From: Streptomyces chumphonensis
GTDB lineage: Bacteria > Actinomycetota > Actinomycetes > Streptomycetales > Streptomycetaceae
Direction of reading: 5' to 3'
Assembly (NCBI RefSeq): GCF_014779715.1
Contig: NZ_JACXYU010000001.1
Coordinates: 434,001 to 498,000 of the forward strand
DNA length: 64,000 nt
A program made the position numbers and the translations under genes. Below the pieces are notes generated by a model. It saw only the letters and a program-made list of their open reading frames with translations, ran no database searches and had not been told where the DNA came from. Below, in pieces: positions 33,428 through 41,932 of this stretch; position 1 is the stretch's first letter, and every line of letters starts with the position of its first letter.

Positions 33428-34163
33428 CGGACGGTCGGCCGCCGAGGGCGTTCTGGAGGCGGCGCGTGAGCGCGCCCCACCGGGCGTCGTGCCGGGCGGC
33501 CCGCCGCCGCGCCCGCTCCAGGGCGCGCGGACGACGGCGGTACACGCGCCGCGCCCACGGCGACTCGGGGCGGGCCAGGCGGAGCGCGGCGAAGAGCGCG
33601 AGGAAGGGGACCAGCACGCCCAGCACCGCCAGCACGAACCGGCCCTTGACCAGCGCGACCGCCGCGCACAGGACGTTGACGCCGACGACGGAGAACAGCT
33701 CCGCCCGGTTCTCCCGCTGCTCCTGCGTCAGTTCCTCCGTGCCGAAGGGTGCGTAGCCGAGGAGCAGCAGCCCGAGGAGCGCGGCGGTGAGGACGACCGC
33801 CTCGACGCTCTTGCGGCCGTTCTCCGTCCAGTAGACGTCGCTCAGGTAGACGATCAGCGCGAACTCGTCCAGGACGAGCCCGGCCCCCACCCCGAACAGC
33901 ACGGCGAGCACCGGTGCGATCTCCTGCTCACGGGCGGTGGTCATCGCCCCGAAGCCGCCGACCATCATGAGGACCACGCCCGGGACGACGTGGTGGATGT
34001 GCACGCCCCCGGCGGACTCGACGTTGCGGAAGGGCCCGTGACCGGCCCGGATGAGCCGAGTCACCGTGCGGGTGACGAGGAACGTCACGAGGAAGGCGAC
34101 GAGTGCCAGCAGCAGCGGCAGCTTGCCCGCGTCCACGATGTCCCGGCTCCACCACTCACCCAT
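33423..34163 (-). CDS. Polytopic membrane protein of unknown function
   Basis: A 246-residue protein with about five membrane helices (about residues 14-32, 52-75, 80-105, 122-140 and 160-190). A His-rich stretch GGVHIHHVVPGVVLMM near 52 could bind metal. The C-terminal 60 residues are strongly basic (RRVYRRRPRALERARRRAARHD) and cytoplasmic. I do not recognise the family; it lies between cobT and cobS on the opposite strand, as I recall in other streptomycetes. A cobalamin link is possible only by position. Confidence 0.75.
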   Translation of the reverse strand: MGEWWSRDIVDAGKLPLLLALVAFLVTFLVTRTVTRLIRAGHGPFRNVESAGGVHIHHVVPGVVLMMVGGFGAMTTAREQEIAPVLAVLFGVGAGLVLDEFALIVYLSDVYWTENGRKSVEAVVLTAALLGLLLLGYAPFGTEELTQEQRENRAELFSVVGVNVLCAAVALVKGRFVLAVLGVLVPFLALFAALRLARPESPWARRVYRRRPRALERARRRAARHDARWGALTRRLQNALGGRPSA

Positions 34164-34206
34164 CGGCCCAGGGTCCGACGGCGCGCCCGGCTAGCCTGTC
34201 CCGACC

Positions 34207-35016
34207 ATGAACGACACACCGCCGCGTCCCACGGACGGACTCCGATTCGCCTTCGGCACCCTCACCGTGCTCCCCGTCCCCGTCCGGCGGTGGGACCGCG
34301 CCGCCGCCCGCGCGGGCATGCAGTGGGCGCCGGTCGTCGGGGTCGTGGTGGGCGTGGCCGCCGGGGCCGTGGGCGCGGCCCTGCTCGGGCTGGGCGCCGG
34401 AGCCCTCACCGCGGCGGTGGCCACCGTGGCCGTCCCCGCCGTGCTGACGCGGGGGCTGCACCTGGACGGACTGGCCGACGTGGCGGACGGGCTGGGCAGC
34501 GGCCGGGACGCCGAGGGCGCCCTGGCCGTCATGAAGCGGTCCGACATCGGGCCCTTCGGGGTCGTCACGCTGCTGCTGGTGCTGCTGGGACAGGTCGCCG
34601 TGCTCGCCGAGCTGTACGCGCGGAGCTGGCCGACGGGCGCCTGGGGCTACGTCGTGGCGGCCACGGCCGCCCGCGCCGCCCTGACGCTCGCCGCGCGGCG
34701 GGGGGTGCCCGGGGCGCGACCGGAGGGGCTGGGCGCCGTGGTGGCCGGAACGGTGCCCCGGGCGCGGGCCGCCCTCGTCGTCGCGGCGGTGGCGTCGCTG
34801 GCCGCCGCGGGCGGCGCGCTCGGCGACCTCGGGGACGGCGGCGCCGCGCTCGGGGCCGCGTCGCGGTGCGCCGCCGCCGTGCTCGTCGGCCTCGCCGCCG
34901 CCGAGCTGTTGCTGCGGCGGTGCCGACGGCGGCTGGGCGGGGTCACCGGTGACGTCTTCGGCGCGCTGGCCGAATGCGCCGCCACCGCGGCGCTGTTGAC
35001 CCTGGCGCTGGGCTGA
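34207..35016 (+). CDS. cobS: Adenosylcobinamide-GDP ribazoletransferase (cobalamin synthase)
   Basis: A 269-residue integral membrane CobS joining adenosylcobinamide-GDP and alpha-ribazole, the last cobalamin step. Signature regions are RFAFGTLTVLPVPV at the N-terminus, RGLHLDGLADVADGLGSGRDAEGALAVMKRSDIGPFG (split near residues 82-118) with its acidic Mg-binding residues, and the C-terminal RRLGGVTGDVFGALAE segment. Several hydrophobic helices are present. A TAGCCT -10-like element ends 9 bp before the ATG at 34207, and there is no Shine-Dalgarno, so the message may be near-leaderless. It is divergent from the membrane-protein gene. Confidence 0.93.
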   Translation: MNDTPPRPTDGLRFAFGTLTVLPVPVRRWDRAAARAGMQWAPVVGVVVGVAAGAVGAALLGLGAGALTAAVATVAVPAVLTRGLHLDGLADVADGLGSGRDAEGALAVMKRSDIGPFGVVTLLLVLLGQVAVLAELYARSWPTGAWGYVVAATAARAALTLAARRGVPGARPEGLGAVVAGTVPRARAALVVAAVASLAAAGGALGDLGDGGAALGAASRCAAAVLVGLAAAELLLRRCRRRLGGVTGDVFGALAECAATAALLTLALG

Positions 35017-35163
35017 CGGAGGGTCCGGGGGCGGGGCGGAGGGCGGCGCTTCCCGGCCGGTTCACGGCCGCCCGCCCGGCGCGGCGGGGTGAGGCGTAGG
35101 CTCGACGTCACCCGACCCCCAGGGAATTCACACGAATCTCCGACGAACAGGATCGCCAGGACC

Positions 35164-36780
35164 GTGACTGCTCTGACCCTCAGTACCTCGTCCGCCGCAA
35201 CGACGCGCGTGGACGCCATCGTCATCGGTATCGCCAAAAGCGCCGACGGCTCCGGCACCCCGGTCATCGCCCCGGGTGCCGAGACGGTGGACCAGGCCTT
35301 CGACGGGCGGCTCGCCTCCGTCCTGGAGACGCTCGGCGCGAGCGGCGGCGAGGGTGAGACCACCAAGCTCCCGGCGCCGGACGGGCTGAAGGCGCCGCTG
35401 GTGCTCGCCGTGGGCCTCGGTTCCGCCCCCGCCGACCCCGCCGTGGAGGGCGACGGCTACGCCCCCGAGACGCTGCGCCGGGCCGCCGGTGCCGCCGCCC
35501 GGGCGCTCACCGGGACGCGCAAAGCCGCCTTCGCCCTGCCCGTCACCGACGGCGCCGAGGCGGTCGCGGCGGTCGCCGAGGGCGCGCTGCTGGGCGCCTA
35601 CTCCTTCACCGCCTACCGGGGCACCGAGAACACCGAGAACACGGCGAAGGCCCCGAAGTCCGGTGCCAAGGCCGGCAAGGGCGGCAAGTCGGCCAAGGAC
35701 TCCGCGCGGGACGAGGCGAACGCCCCGCTGGCCGAGGTGACGCTGCTCGGCGGCAAGCCGCGCGACAAGGCCCACAAGGCCGCCGTCGAGCGGGCCGCCG
35801 TGCTCGCGGAGGAGGTCGCCCGCGCCCGGGACCTGATCAACACCCCGCCGAACGACCTGCACCCGGCCTCGTTCGCCACGCACGCGCAGAACGCCGCCAA
35901 GGAGCACGGCCTGAAGGTCGAGGTCCTGGACGAGAAGGCGCTCGCCAAGGGCGGCTACGGCGGCATCCTGGGCGTCGGCCAGGGCTCCGGCAGGCCGCCG
36001 CGCCTGGTGCGGCTCAGCTACACCCACGCGAAGGCGGCCAAGACGCTCGCCCTCGTCGGCAAGGGCATCACCTACGACTCGGGCGGCATCTCGCTGAAGC
36101 CCGCCGGTCACAACGAGACGATGAAGTGCGACATGAGCGGCGCCGCCGCCGTGTTCTCCGCCGTCGTGGCCGCCGCACGGCTGGGGCTCAAGGTGAACGT
36201 CACCGGCTGGCTGGCGCTCGCGGAGAACATGCCCTCCGGTGACGCCATGCGCCCGGGCGACGTGCTGACCATGTACAGCGGCAAGACGGTCGAGGTGCTC
36301 AACACCGACGCCGAGGGGCGGCTCGTCCTGGCCGACGCCCTGACCCGCGCCTGCGAGGAGTCCCCGGACGCCCTGGTGGACGTGGCGACGCTGACCGGCG
36401 CGATGGTGCTGGCCCTCGGCAACCGCACGTTCGGCGTCATGTCCAACGACGACGCCTTCCGCGCCGAGGTGCACGAGACGGCCGACCAGGCCGGCGAGCA
36501 GTCCTGGGAGATGCCCCTGCCGCCCGAGCTGCGCAAGGGCATGGACTCCTCCGTCGCCGACATCGCCAACATGGGCGAGCGCATGGGCGGCGGCCTGGTG
36601 GCGGGCCTGTTCCTGCAGGAGTTCGTCACCGACGGCACGCCGTGGGCGCACCTGGACATCGCCGGCCCGGCCTTCAACGAGGCGGGGCCGTTCGGCTACA
36701 CGCCCAAGGGCGGTACCGGATCGGCGGTCCGGACGCTGGTGCGGCTGGCCGAGCGCACGGCCGACGGCGAGCTGGGCTGA
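35164..36780 (+). CDS. pepA: Leucyl aminopeptidase (M17)
   Basis: A 538-residue M17 aminopeptidase. K300 in VGKGITYDSGGISLKP and the signature NTDAEGRLVLADAL at 380 supply the two-metal site. Two further motifs, CDMSGAAAVFSA and AGPAFNEAGPFGYTPKGGTG, are present. It releases N-terminal residues from cytosolic peptides. A Lys/Gly/Thr-rich insert (about residues 154-188, with TENTENTAKAPK and KAGKGGKSAKDS) interrupts the N-terminal domain and is probably a disordered loop. The GTG at 35164 is chosen because the upstream frame looks non-coding; a TAGGCT element at 35097-35102 is a plausible -10. An 21-bp terminator follows. Confidence 0.93.
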   Translation: MTALTLSTSSAATTRVDAIVIGIAKSADGSGTPVIAPGAETVDQAFDGRLASVLETLGASGGEGETTKLPAPDGLKAPLVLAVGLGSAPADPAVEGDGYAPETLRRAAGAAARALTGTRKAAFALPVTDGAEAVAAVAEGALLGAYSFTAYRGTENTENTAKAPKSGAKAGKGGKSAKDSARDEANAPLAEVTLLGGKPRDKAHKAAVERAAVLAEEVARARDLINTPPNDLHPASFATHAQNAAKEHGLKVEVLDEKALAKGGYGGILGVGQGSGRPPRLVRLSYTHAKAAKTLALVGKGITYDSGGISLKPAGHNETMKCDMSGAAAVFSAVVAAARLGLKVNVTGWLALAENMPSGDAMRPGDVLTMYSGKTVEVLNTDAEGRLVLADALTRACEESPDALVDVATLTGAMVLALGNRTFGVMSNDDAFRAEVHETADQAGEQSWEMPLPPELRKGMDSSVADIANMGERMGGGLVAGLFLQEFVTDGTPWAHLDIAGPAFNEAGPFGYTPKGGTGSAVRTLVRLAERTADGELG

Positions 36781-36824
36781 CCGGCCGGACGCACCCCGCA
36801 CGACGCGGAGCGTCCCGGACGTGA

Positions 36825-36873
36825 CGCGGGGGCCCTCCGCGCGGCCACCACAGCCGCGCGGAGGGCCCCCGCG
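36825..36873 (+). terminator. Terminator of pepA
   Basis: A perfect 21-bp stem (36825-36845 with 36853-36873) with loop CACCACA lies 45 bp after the pepA stop. Confidence 0.87.
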
Positions 36874-37013
36874 CGTCCGGCTCCGGGCGTGCGGAGCCCG
36901 GGGGCGACCGCGCGCCGGACGGGCCGGGGAGCGGGCCGCGCCCGTGTTCGCCCTCAGCGATCAGCTCCGCCCGATGTGCCGGTGGACGGAGGCTGGAGCG
37001 CAGGCCGGGGGCG

Positions 37014-37040
37014 GTGTGAGACGTTCCCGACGTCTCACAC
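37014..37040. promoter_or_regulatory. 11-bp inverted repeat upstream of lpdA, candidate operator
   Basis: GTGTGAGACGT (37014-37024) and ACGTCTCACAC (37030-37040) are perfectly inverted around TCCCG, 163 bp before the lpdA start. The size and spacing fit a dimeric regulator's site better than a terminator, although a leader hairpin is possible. The rest of the 422-bp pepA-lpdA gap contains the pepA terminator and no gene. Confidence 0.5.
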
Positions 37041-37202
37041 ACCGGCCCCGCGTCCCGCCCGGTCCCGACAAGTGCGAAGATGGGTTCTCGGCAGGACAGG
37101 GGCCCGCTCAACCCACAGGGCCGAAGCAGTACAGCGGCCGAACGCACAGCCGCCCGGTCACAGTCGACCGGCTCCGGCGCACCCATGCATGGAGGACGTG
37201 AC

Positions 37203-38591
37203 GTGGCGAACGACGCCAGCACCGTTTTCGACCTAGTGATCCTCGGTGGCGGGAGCGGCGGCTACGCCGCCGCCCTGCGCGCTTCGCAGCTGGGTCTCGA
37301 CGTCGCTCTGATCGAGAAGGACAAGGTCGGCGGCACCTGCCTGCACTACGGATGTATCCCCACCAAGGCGCTGCTGCACGCCGGCGAGCTGGCCGACCAG
37401 GCTCGCGAAGGCGCCGAGTTCGGTGTGAAGACCTCGCTCGAGGGCATCGACATGGCCGGTGTCCACAAGTACAAGGACGGCGTGATCTCAGGGCTCTACA
37501 AGGGCCTCCAGGGTCTGATCGCCTCCCGCAAGATCACCTATGTGGAGGGCGAGGGGCGGCTGTCCTCCCCCACCTCCGTGGACGTGAACGGCCAGCGCTA
37601 CGAGGGTCGGCACATCCTGCTGGCCACCGGCTCGGCGCCGAAGTCGCTGCCGGGGCTCACCATCGACGGTGACCGCGTCATCTCCTCCGACCACGCGCTG
37701 GTGATGGACCGGGTGCCGAAGTCGGCGATCATCCTGGGCGGCGGCGTCATCGGCGTCGAGTTCGCGTCGGTGTGGAAGTCCTTCGGCGCGGAGGTCACCG
37801 TCGTCGAGGGCCTGCCGCACCTCGTCCCGCTGGAGGACGAGAACAGCTCCAAGCTGCTGGAGCGCGCCTTCCGCAAGCGGGGCATCAAGTCCTCGCTCGG
37901 CTCGTTCTTCGAGAAGGCCGAGTACACCGACGGCGGCGTCAAGGTCACCCTGGCCAACGGCAAGGAGTTCGAGGCCGAGGTGCTGCTCGTGGCCATCGGC
38001 CGCGGGCCCGTCTCGCAGGGCCTGGGCTACGAGGAGGCCGGGGTCGCGATGGACCGCGGCTACGTCCTGGCCGACGAGTACTGCCAGACCAACGTGCCGT
38101 CGATCTCGGCCGTCGGTGACCTCATCCCGACCCTCCAGCTCGCGCACGTCGGCTTCGCCGAGGGCATCCTCGTCGCCGAGCGGCTCGCCGGGCAGAAGGT
38201 CGTGCCGATCGACTACGACGGCGTCCCCCGCGTCACCTACTGCCACCCCGAGGTCGCCTCGGTCGGCCTCACCGAGGCGAAGGCCAAGGAGAAGTACGGC
38301 GCCGACGCCGTCGTCACCCTCAAGTACAACCTCGGGGGCAACGGCAAGAGCAAGATCCTCAAGACGCAGGGCGAGATCAAGCTCGTCCAGGTGCGGGACG
38401 GGGCCGTGGTCGGCGTGCACATGGTCGGCGACCGGATGGGTGAGCAGGTGGGCGAGGCCCAGCTGATCTACAACTGGGAGGCGCTGCCGGCCGAGGTCGC
38501 GCAGCTCATCCACGCCCACCCCACGCAGAACGAGGCCCTCGGCGAGGCGCACCTGGCGCTGGCCGGGAAGCCGCTGCACTCCCATGACTGA
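37203..38591 (+). CDS. lpdA: Dihydrolipoyl dehydrogenase (E3)
   Basis: A 462-residue FAD disulfide oxidoreductase, the E3 of pyruvate and 2-oxoglutarate dehydrogenase complexes. FAD-binding LVILGGGSGGYAAALRASQLG is split around residue 11, the redox disulfide is in GGTCLHYGCIPTKALL (near 42-57), and NAD-binding IILGGGVIGVEFASVW is near 178. AVGDLIPTLQLAHVGFAEG binds FAD, and the C-terminal HAHPTQNEALGEAH carries the catalytic His-Glu. It reoxidises dihydrolipoamide. The GTG at 37203 is preferred over upstream in-frame ATGs that add a non-homologous 41-residue stretch. sucB follows after 51 bp. Confidence 0.96.
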   Translation: MANDASTVFDLVILGGGSGGYAAALRASQLGLDVALIEKDKVGGTCLHYGCIPTKALLHAGELADQAREGAEFGVKTSLEGIDMAGVHKYKDGVISGLYKGLQGLIASRKITYVEGEGRLSSPTSVDVNGQRYEGRHILLATGSAPKSLPGLTIDGDRVISSDHALVMDRVPKSAIILGGGVIGVEFASVWKSFGAEVTVVEGLPHLVPLEDENSSKLLERAFRKRGIKSSLGSFFEKAEYTDGGVKVTLANGKEFEAEVLLVAIGRGPVSQGLGYEEAGVAMDRGYVLADEYCQTNVPSISAVGDLIPTLQLAHVGFAEGILVAERLAGQKVVPIDYDGVPRVTYCHPEVASVGLTEAKAKEKYGADAVVTLKYNLGGNGKSKILKTQGEIKLVQVRDGAVVGVHMVGDRMGEQVGEAQLIYNWEALPAEVAQLIHAHPTQNEALGEAHLALAGKPLHSHD

Positions 38592-38642
38592 CCTGTCGGG
38601 CGCGACCCACATCCGTACCTTTCGTTAGGAGCAACCGAAACC

Positions 38643-40415
38643 ATGCCGGTTTCCGTAACCCTTCCGGCGCTCGGCGAGAGCGTCACCGAGGGCACCGTCA
38701 CCCGTTGGCTCAAGGCCGAGGGTGAGACCGTCGAGGCCGACGAGCCGCTGCTCGAGGTCTCGACCGACAAGGTCGACACCGAGATCCCCGCCCCGGCCGC
38801 CGGTGTGCTGTCCTCCATCAAGGTCGCCGAGGACGAGACGGTGGAGGTCGGCGCCGAGCTGGCCGTCATCGACGACGGCTCCGGCGGCGGCTCCGCCCCG
38901 GCGCAGGAGCAGCCCGCACAGGAGCAGGCCCAGCCCGAGCAGCAGCAGGCCCAGCCCGAGCCGGAGCCCGCCCAGCAGCAGGCCGCCGAGCAGCCCGCCC
39001 CGGAGCCGGCCGCCGCCCCCGCCGGTGGCGGCGCGTCCGGCACCGACGTGGTGCTGCCCGCGCTGGGCGAGTCCGTCACCGAGGGCACCGTCACGCGGTG
39101 GCTGAAGGAGGTCGGCGACGACGTCGAGGCCGACGAGCCGCTGCTGGAGGTCTCGACCGACAAGGTCGACACCGAGATCCCCGCCCCGGCCGCCGGCACG
39201 CTGCTGGAGATCCTGGTCGGCGAGGACGAGTCGGCCGAGGTCGGCGCCAAGCTCGCCGTGATCGGCGAGAAGGGCGCGGCCCCCGCCGCGCAGCCCCAGG
39301 CCGAGGCCCCGGCCCCGGCGCAGCCCGAGGCGAAGCCGGAGCCGCAGCCCGAGGCGAAGCCCGAGCCCGCCCCGGCGCCGCAGGCCCGGCCGGAGCCCGC
39401 CGCGGCCCCGGCTCAGGAGGCCCCCGCACCGGCCCCGCAGCCCGCCCAGGCCCCGGCCGCCCCGGCACAGCCCGCCCCGGCCTCCTCGGCCGGTGACGGC
39501 GGCGCCTACGTCACCCCGCTCGTGCGCAAGCTCGCGGGCGAGCACCACGTGGACCTGTCCACGGTGAAGGGCAGCGGCGTCGGCGGCCGGATCCGCAAGC
39601 AGGACGTCCTCGCGGCGGCCGAGGCGGCCAAGGCCCAGGCTCCGGCCGCGGCGGCCCCGTCCGCGCCGAAGGCCCCGGCGGCCCAGCCGTCCGAGCTGCG
39701 CGGGCAGACCGTGAAGATGTCCCGCATCCGCAAGGTCATCGCCGAGAACATGATGAAGGCGCTGCACAACCAGGCGCAGCTCTCCACCGTGGTCGAGGTC
39801 GACGTCACGCGGATCATGCGGCTCCGCGCCCGGGCGAAGGAGTCCTTCCTGGCCCGTGAGGGCGTGAAGCTCTCGCCGATGCCTTTCTTCGTGAAGGCCG
39901 CCGCCGAGGCGCTGAAGGTCCACCCGGCCGTCAACGCCAAGATCAACGACGACGGCACCATCACGTACCACGACGTCGAGAACGTCGGGATCGCGGTGGA
40001 CTCGGAGAAGGGCCTCATGGTCCCCGTCATCAAGGGCGCGGGCGACCTGAGCCTGGCGGGCATCGCCAAGCGGACGTCCGAGCTGGCCGGCAAGGTGCGC
40101 GGCGGCGGCCTGAGCCCGGACGACATGTCCGGCGGCACGTTCACGATCAGCAACACCGGCTCGCGCGGTGCGCTGTTCGACACGATCATCGTGAACTACC
40201 CGCAGGTCGCGGAGCTGGGCATCGGCGCGACCGTGCGCCGTCCGGTCGTCGTGAACCACCCGGAGCTGGGCGAGACCATCGCGATCCGCGACATGGCCTA
40301 CCTGACGCTCTCCTACGACCACCAGCTGGTCGACGGTGCCGACGCGGCCCGCTACCTGGCGGACGTCAAGGCCCGCCTGGAGGCCGGGGAGTTCGAGGGC
40401 GAGCTCGGCCTCTGA
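38643..40415 (+). CDS. sucB: 2-oxoacid dehydrogenase E2 with two lipoyl domains
   Basis: A 590-residue E2, the core acyltransferase, commonly annotated in streptomycetes as SucB. Lipoyl domains with lipoylated K43 and K174 (both in [17 protein letters not shown]) are followed by an E3-binding domain (about 288-325) and the catalytic domain with H560 and D564 in [14 protein letters not shown]. Ala/Pro/Gln/Glu-rich linkers of about 50-60 residues separate them. The two lipoyl domains are nearly identical, which indicates internal duplication. The ATG at 38643 begins directly at the lipoyl fold. In Actinobacteria this protein may serve mainly with aceE (also in this window) for pyruvate, as known for mycobacterial DlaT. 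It is co-transcribed with lpdA. Confidence 0.92.
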   Translation: MPVSVTLPALGESVTEGTVTRWLKAEGETVEADEPLLEVSTDKVDTEIPAPAAGVLSSIKVAEDETVEVGAELAVIDDGSGGGSAPAQEQPAQEQAQPEQQQAQPEPEPAQQQAAEQPAPEPAAAPAGGGASGTDVVLPALGESVTEGTVTRWLKEVGDDVEADEPLLEVSTDKVDTEIPAPAAGTLLEILVGEDESAEVGAKLAVIGEKGAAPAAQPQAEAPAPAQPEAKPEPQPEAKPEPAPAPQARPEPAAAPAQEAPAPAPQPAQAPAAPAQPAPASSAGDGGAYVTPLVRKLAGEHHVDLSTVKGSGVGGRIRKQDVLAAAEAAKAQAPAAAAPSAPKAPAAQPSELRGQTVKMSRIRKVIAENMMKALHNQAQLSTVVEVDVTRIMRLRARAKESFLAREGVKLSPMPFFVKAAAEALKVHPAVNAKINDDGTITYHDVENVGIAVDSEKGLMVPVIKGAGDLSLAGIAKRTSELAGKVRGGGLSPDDMSGGTFTISNTGSRGALFDTIIVNYPQVAELGIGATVRRPVVVNHPELGETIAIRDMAYLTLSYDHQLVDGADAARYLADVKARLEAGEFEGELGL

Positions 40416-40429
40416 CCCTCCCGCACCAC

Positions 40430-40466
40430 CGGCGGCCCGTCCCGAACACCTCGGGGCGGGCCGCCG
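40430..40466. terminator. Bidirectional terminator hairpin
   Basis: A 16-bp stem with one G-T pair (40430-40445 with 40451-40466) and a 5-nt loop lies between convergent sucB and the epoxide-hydrolase-like gene. Confidence 0.8.
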
Positions 40467-40475
40467 TCGTACCGC

Positions 40476-41468
40476 TCAGTCCGGCAGGGAGGCGAGCCAG
40501 GCCGTCAGCAGCCGGTTGACCTCCTCGGGCCGCTCCTGCTGGATCCAGTGCCCGCAGCCGTCCAGGACGTGGGAGGAGGTCAGGCCGGGGAGCGTGACGG
40601 GGTAGGCGTCGATCGCGTCGGCCATCCAGGTCGTGGAGGCGTCCAGGGAGCCACCGGCGAACAGGGACGGCTGCGGGATCGGTGCGCCCCGGTGGGGAGC
40701 GAGGTCCGCCCAGTCCCGGTCCATGGCGCGGTAGCGGTTGAGGGCCCCGGTCATGCCGGTGCGCTCGAACTCCCCGGCGTACACGTCGAGGTCGTCCTCG
40801 CCCAGCCAGGCGGGCCGTACACCGCGCGGGAAGCGGTCGCGCAGCCGGCCGCCGGGGCGGGCCAGGAAGTGCGGATCGGGCTCGCCCTCGCCGGGCATCG
40901 TGTCGCCGGACATGGCCGCGTAGAAGCCGGCCAGCCAGCCCCGCACGTCGGGCTCGATCTCCGCCTCGGCCCGGCCGGGCTCCTGGAAGTAGGAGACGTA
41001 GAACTCCTCCTCGTCCCCGCCCATCCCGGTGAAGACGTCGCTGGGGCGGGGCCCGCCCGGCGGCGCGTAGGGGACGCTCAGCAGTCCGACGGCGCGGAAG
41101 ACCTCGGGGTGGAGCAGGGCGGAGAGCGCGGCGATGGTGGAGCCCCAGTCGTGCCCGACGACCACCGCCCTCTCCTCGCCCAGGGCCCGCACGAGGGCGA
41201 CGTTGTCCTCGACCAGTTCCCGCATCCGGTAGGCGTCGACCTCGGCGGGCCGGGAGGAGCGGCCGTAGCCCCGCACGTCGGGCGCCACGGCCCGGTATCC
41301 GGCCGCGGCGAGGGCGGGGAGCTGGTGACGCCAGGAGTACCAGGACTCGGGGAAGCCGTGGACGAGCAGCACCAGGGGGCCGGTGCCCTGTTCGACCAGG
41401 TGCAGGCGCCCGGCGGGCGCTTCGACGGTGCGGTGCCGCGGGTCGGCGGACGGCGGGGGCTGGTGCAT
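40476..41468 (-). CDS. Alpha/beta hydrolase, epoxide hydrolase-like
   Basis: A 330-residue hydrolase. The HGFPESWYSWRHQ oxyanion motif is near 38, the nucleophile D107 sits in VVGHDWGSTIAALSALL, and the catalytic His is in VLDGCGHWIQQERP (near 306). The Asp nucleophile and HGFPE motif indicate the epoxide hydrolase/haloalkane dehalogenase branch rather than a serine esterase. The cap region contains FYAAMSGDTMPGEGEPD. From memory, mycobacteria keep an epoxide hydrolase (ephD) next to dlaT at the equivalent place, so it belongs to the conserved block. The substrate is unknown. Confidence 0.88.
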   Translation of the reverse strand: MHQPPPSADPRHRTVEAPAGRLHLVEQGTGPLVLLVHGFPESWYSWRHQLPALAAAGYRAVAPDVRGYGRSSRPAEVDAYRMRELVEDNVALVRALGEERAVVVGHDWGSTIAALSALLHPEVFRAVGLLSVPYAPPGGPRPSDVFTGMGGDEEEFYVSYFQEPGRAEAEIEPDVRGWLAGFYAAMSGDTMPGEGEPDPHFLARPGGRLRDRFPRGVRPAWLGEDDLDVYAGEFERTGMTGALNRYRAMDRDWADLAPHRGAPIPQPSLFAGGSLDASTTWMADAIDAYPVTLPGLTSSHVLDGCGHWIQQERPEEVNRLLTAWLASLPD

Positions 41469-41932
41469 GGCGTCTCCTCGCTCGGCGGGTGGCCGTTGTC
41501 CTCCCGATCATGCGGTGCGGCGTCCGCCCCGCGCGAGCGCCGTTGCCGACCTGGCGAACGGTCGTCCAGGCGACGCCCGGGCGCGCACACCGGGCCCCAG
41601 TTCGCAGGCCGCAGCACCGCAAGGATTGCGGCACACCAGGGCGGAGGGGAACGTTCTGTGCGTGCTGACGTCGCGTCACCGGACAGCCTCCGCCGACGGC
41701 TCAGCTCCGCCATACGTCGGCCCGCTGTCCTCGGACGTCAACAGGTTGCTGATCGTCTGTAAAAAACCGGCCGCCGCAGGAGCCTTGCGGCGCGCCTGCG
41801 CCAACGAGCAGAGTCTCAGCCGCGGAACCCGTTCACACCGGTGTTCCGCCGGACCCCGGCCACCCCGCGTGCCGTTCTCGGCATGCCCCAACCCCCCAGC
41901 CGGCCGGGATCCGTGACCTGAAGGAGTGTGCG
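41469..41932. other. 464-bp intergenic region with an A6-linked hairpin
   Basis: No gene is visible. A 7-bp stem (CGCCGCA at 41772-41778 with TGCGGCG at 41786-41792) is preceded on the plus strand by AAAAAA near 41761. Read on the minus strand this is a hairpin, five bases and a T-run, that is a weak rho-independent terminator pointing away from the protease gene toward the hydrolase gene. The promoter of the protease gene must lie here, but I cannot assign it. Confidence 0.45.
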
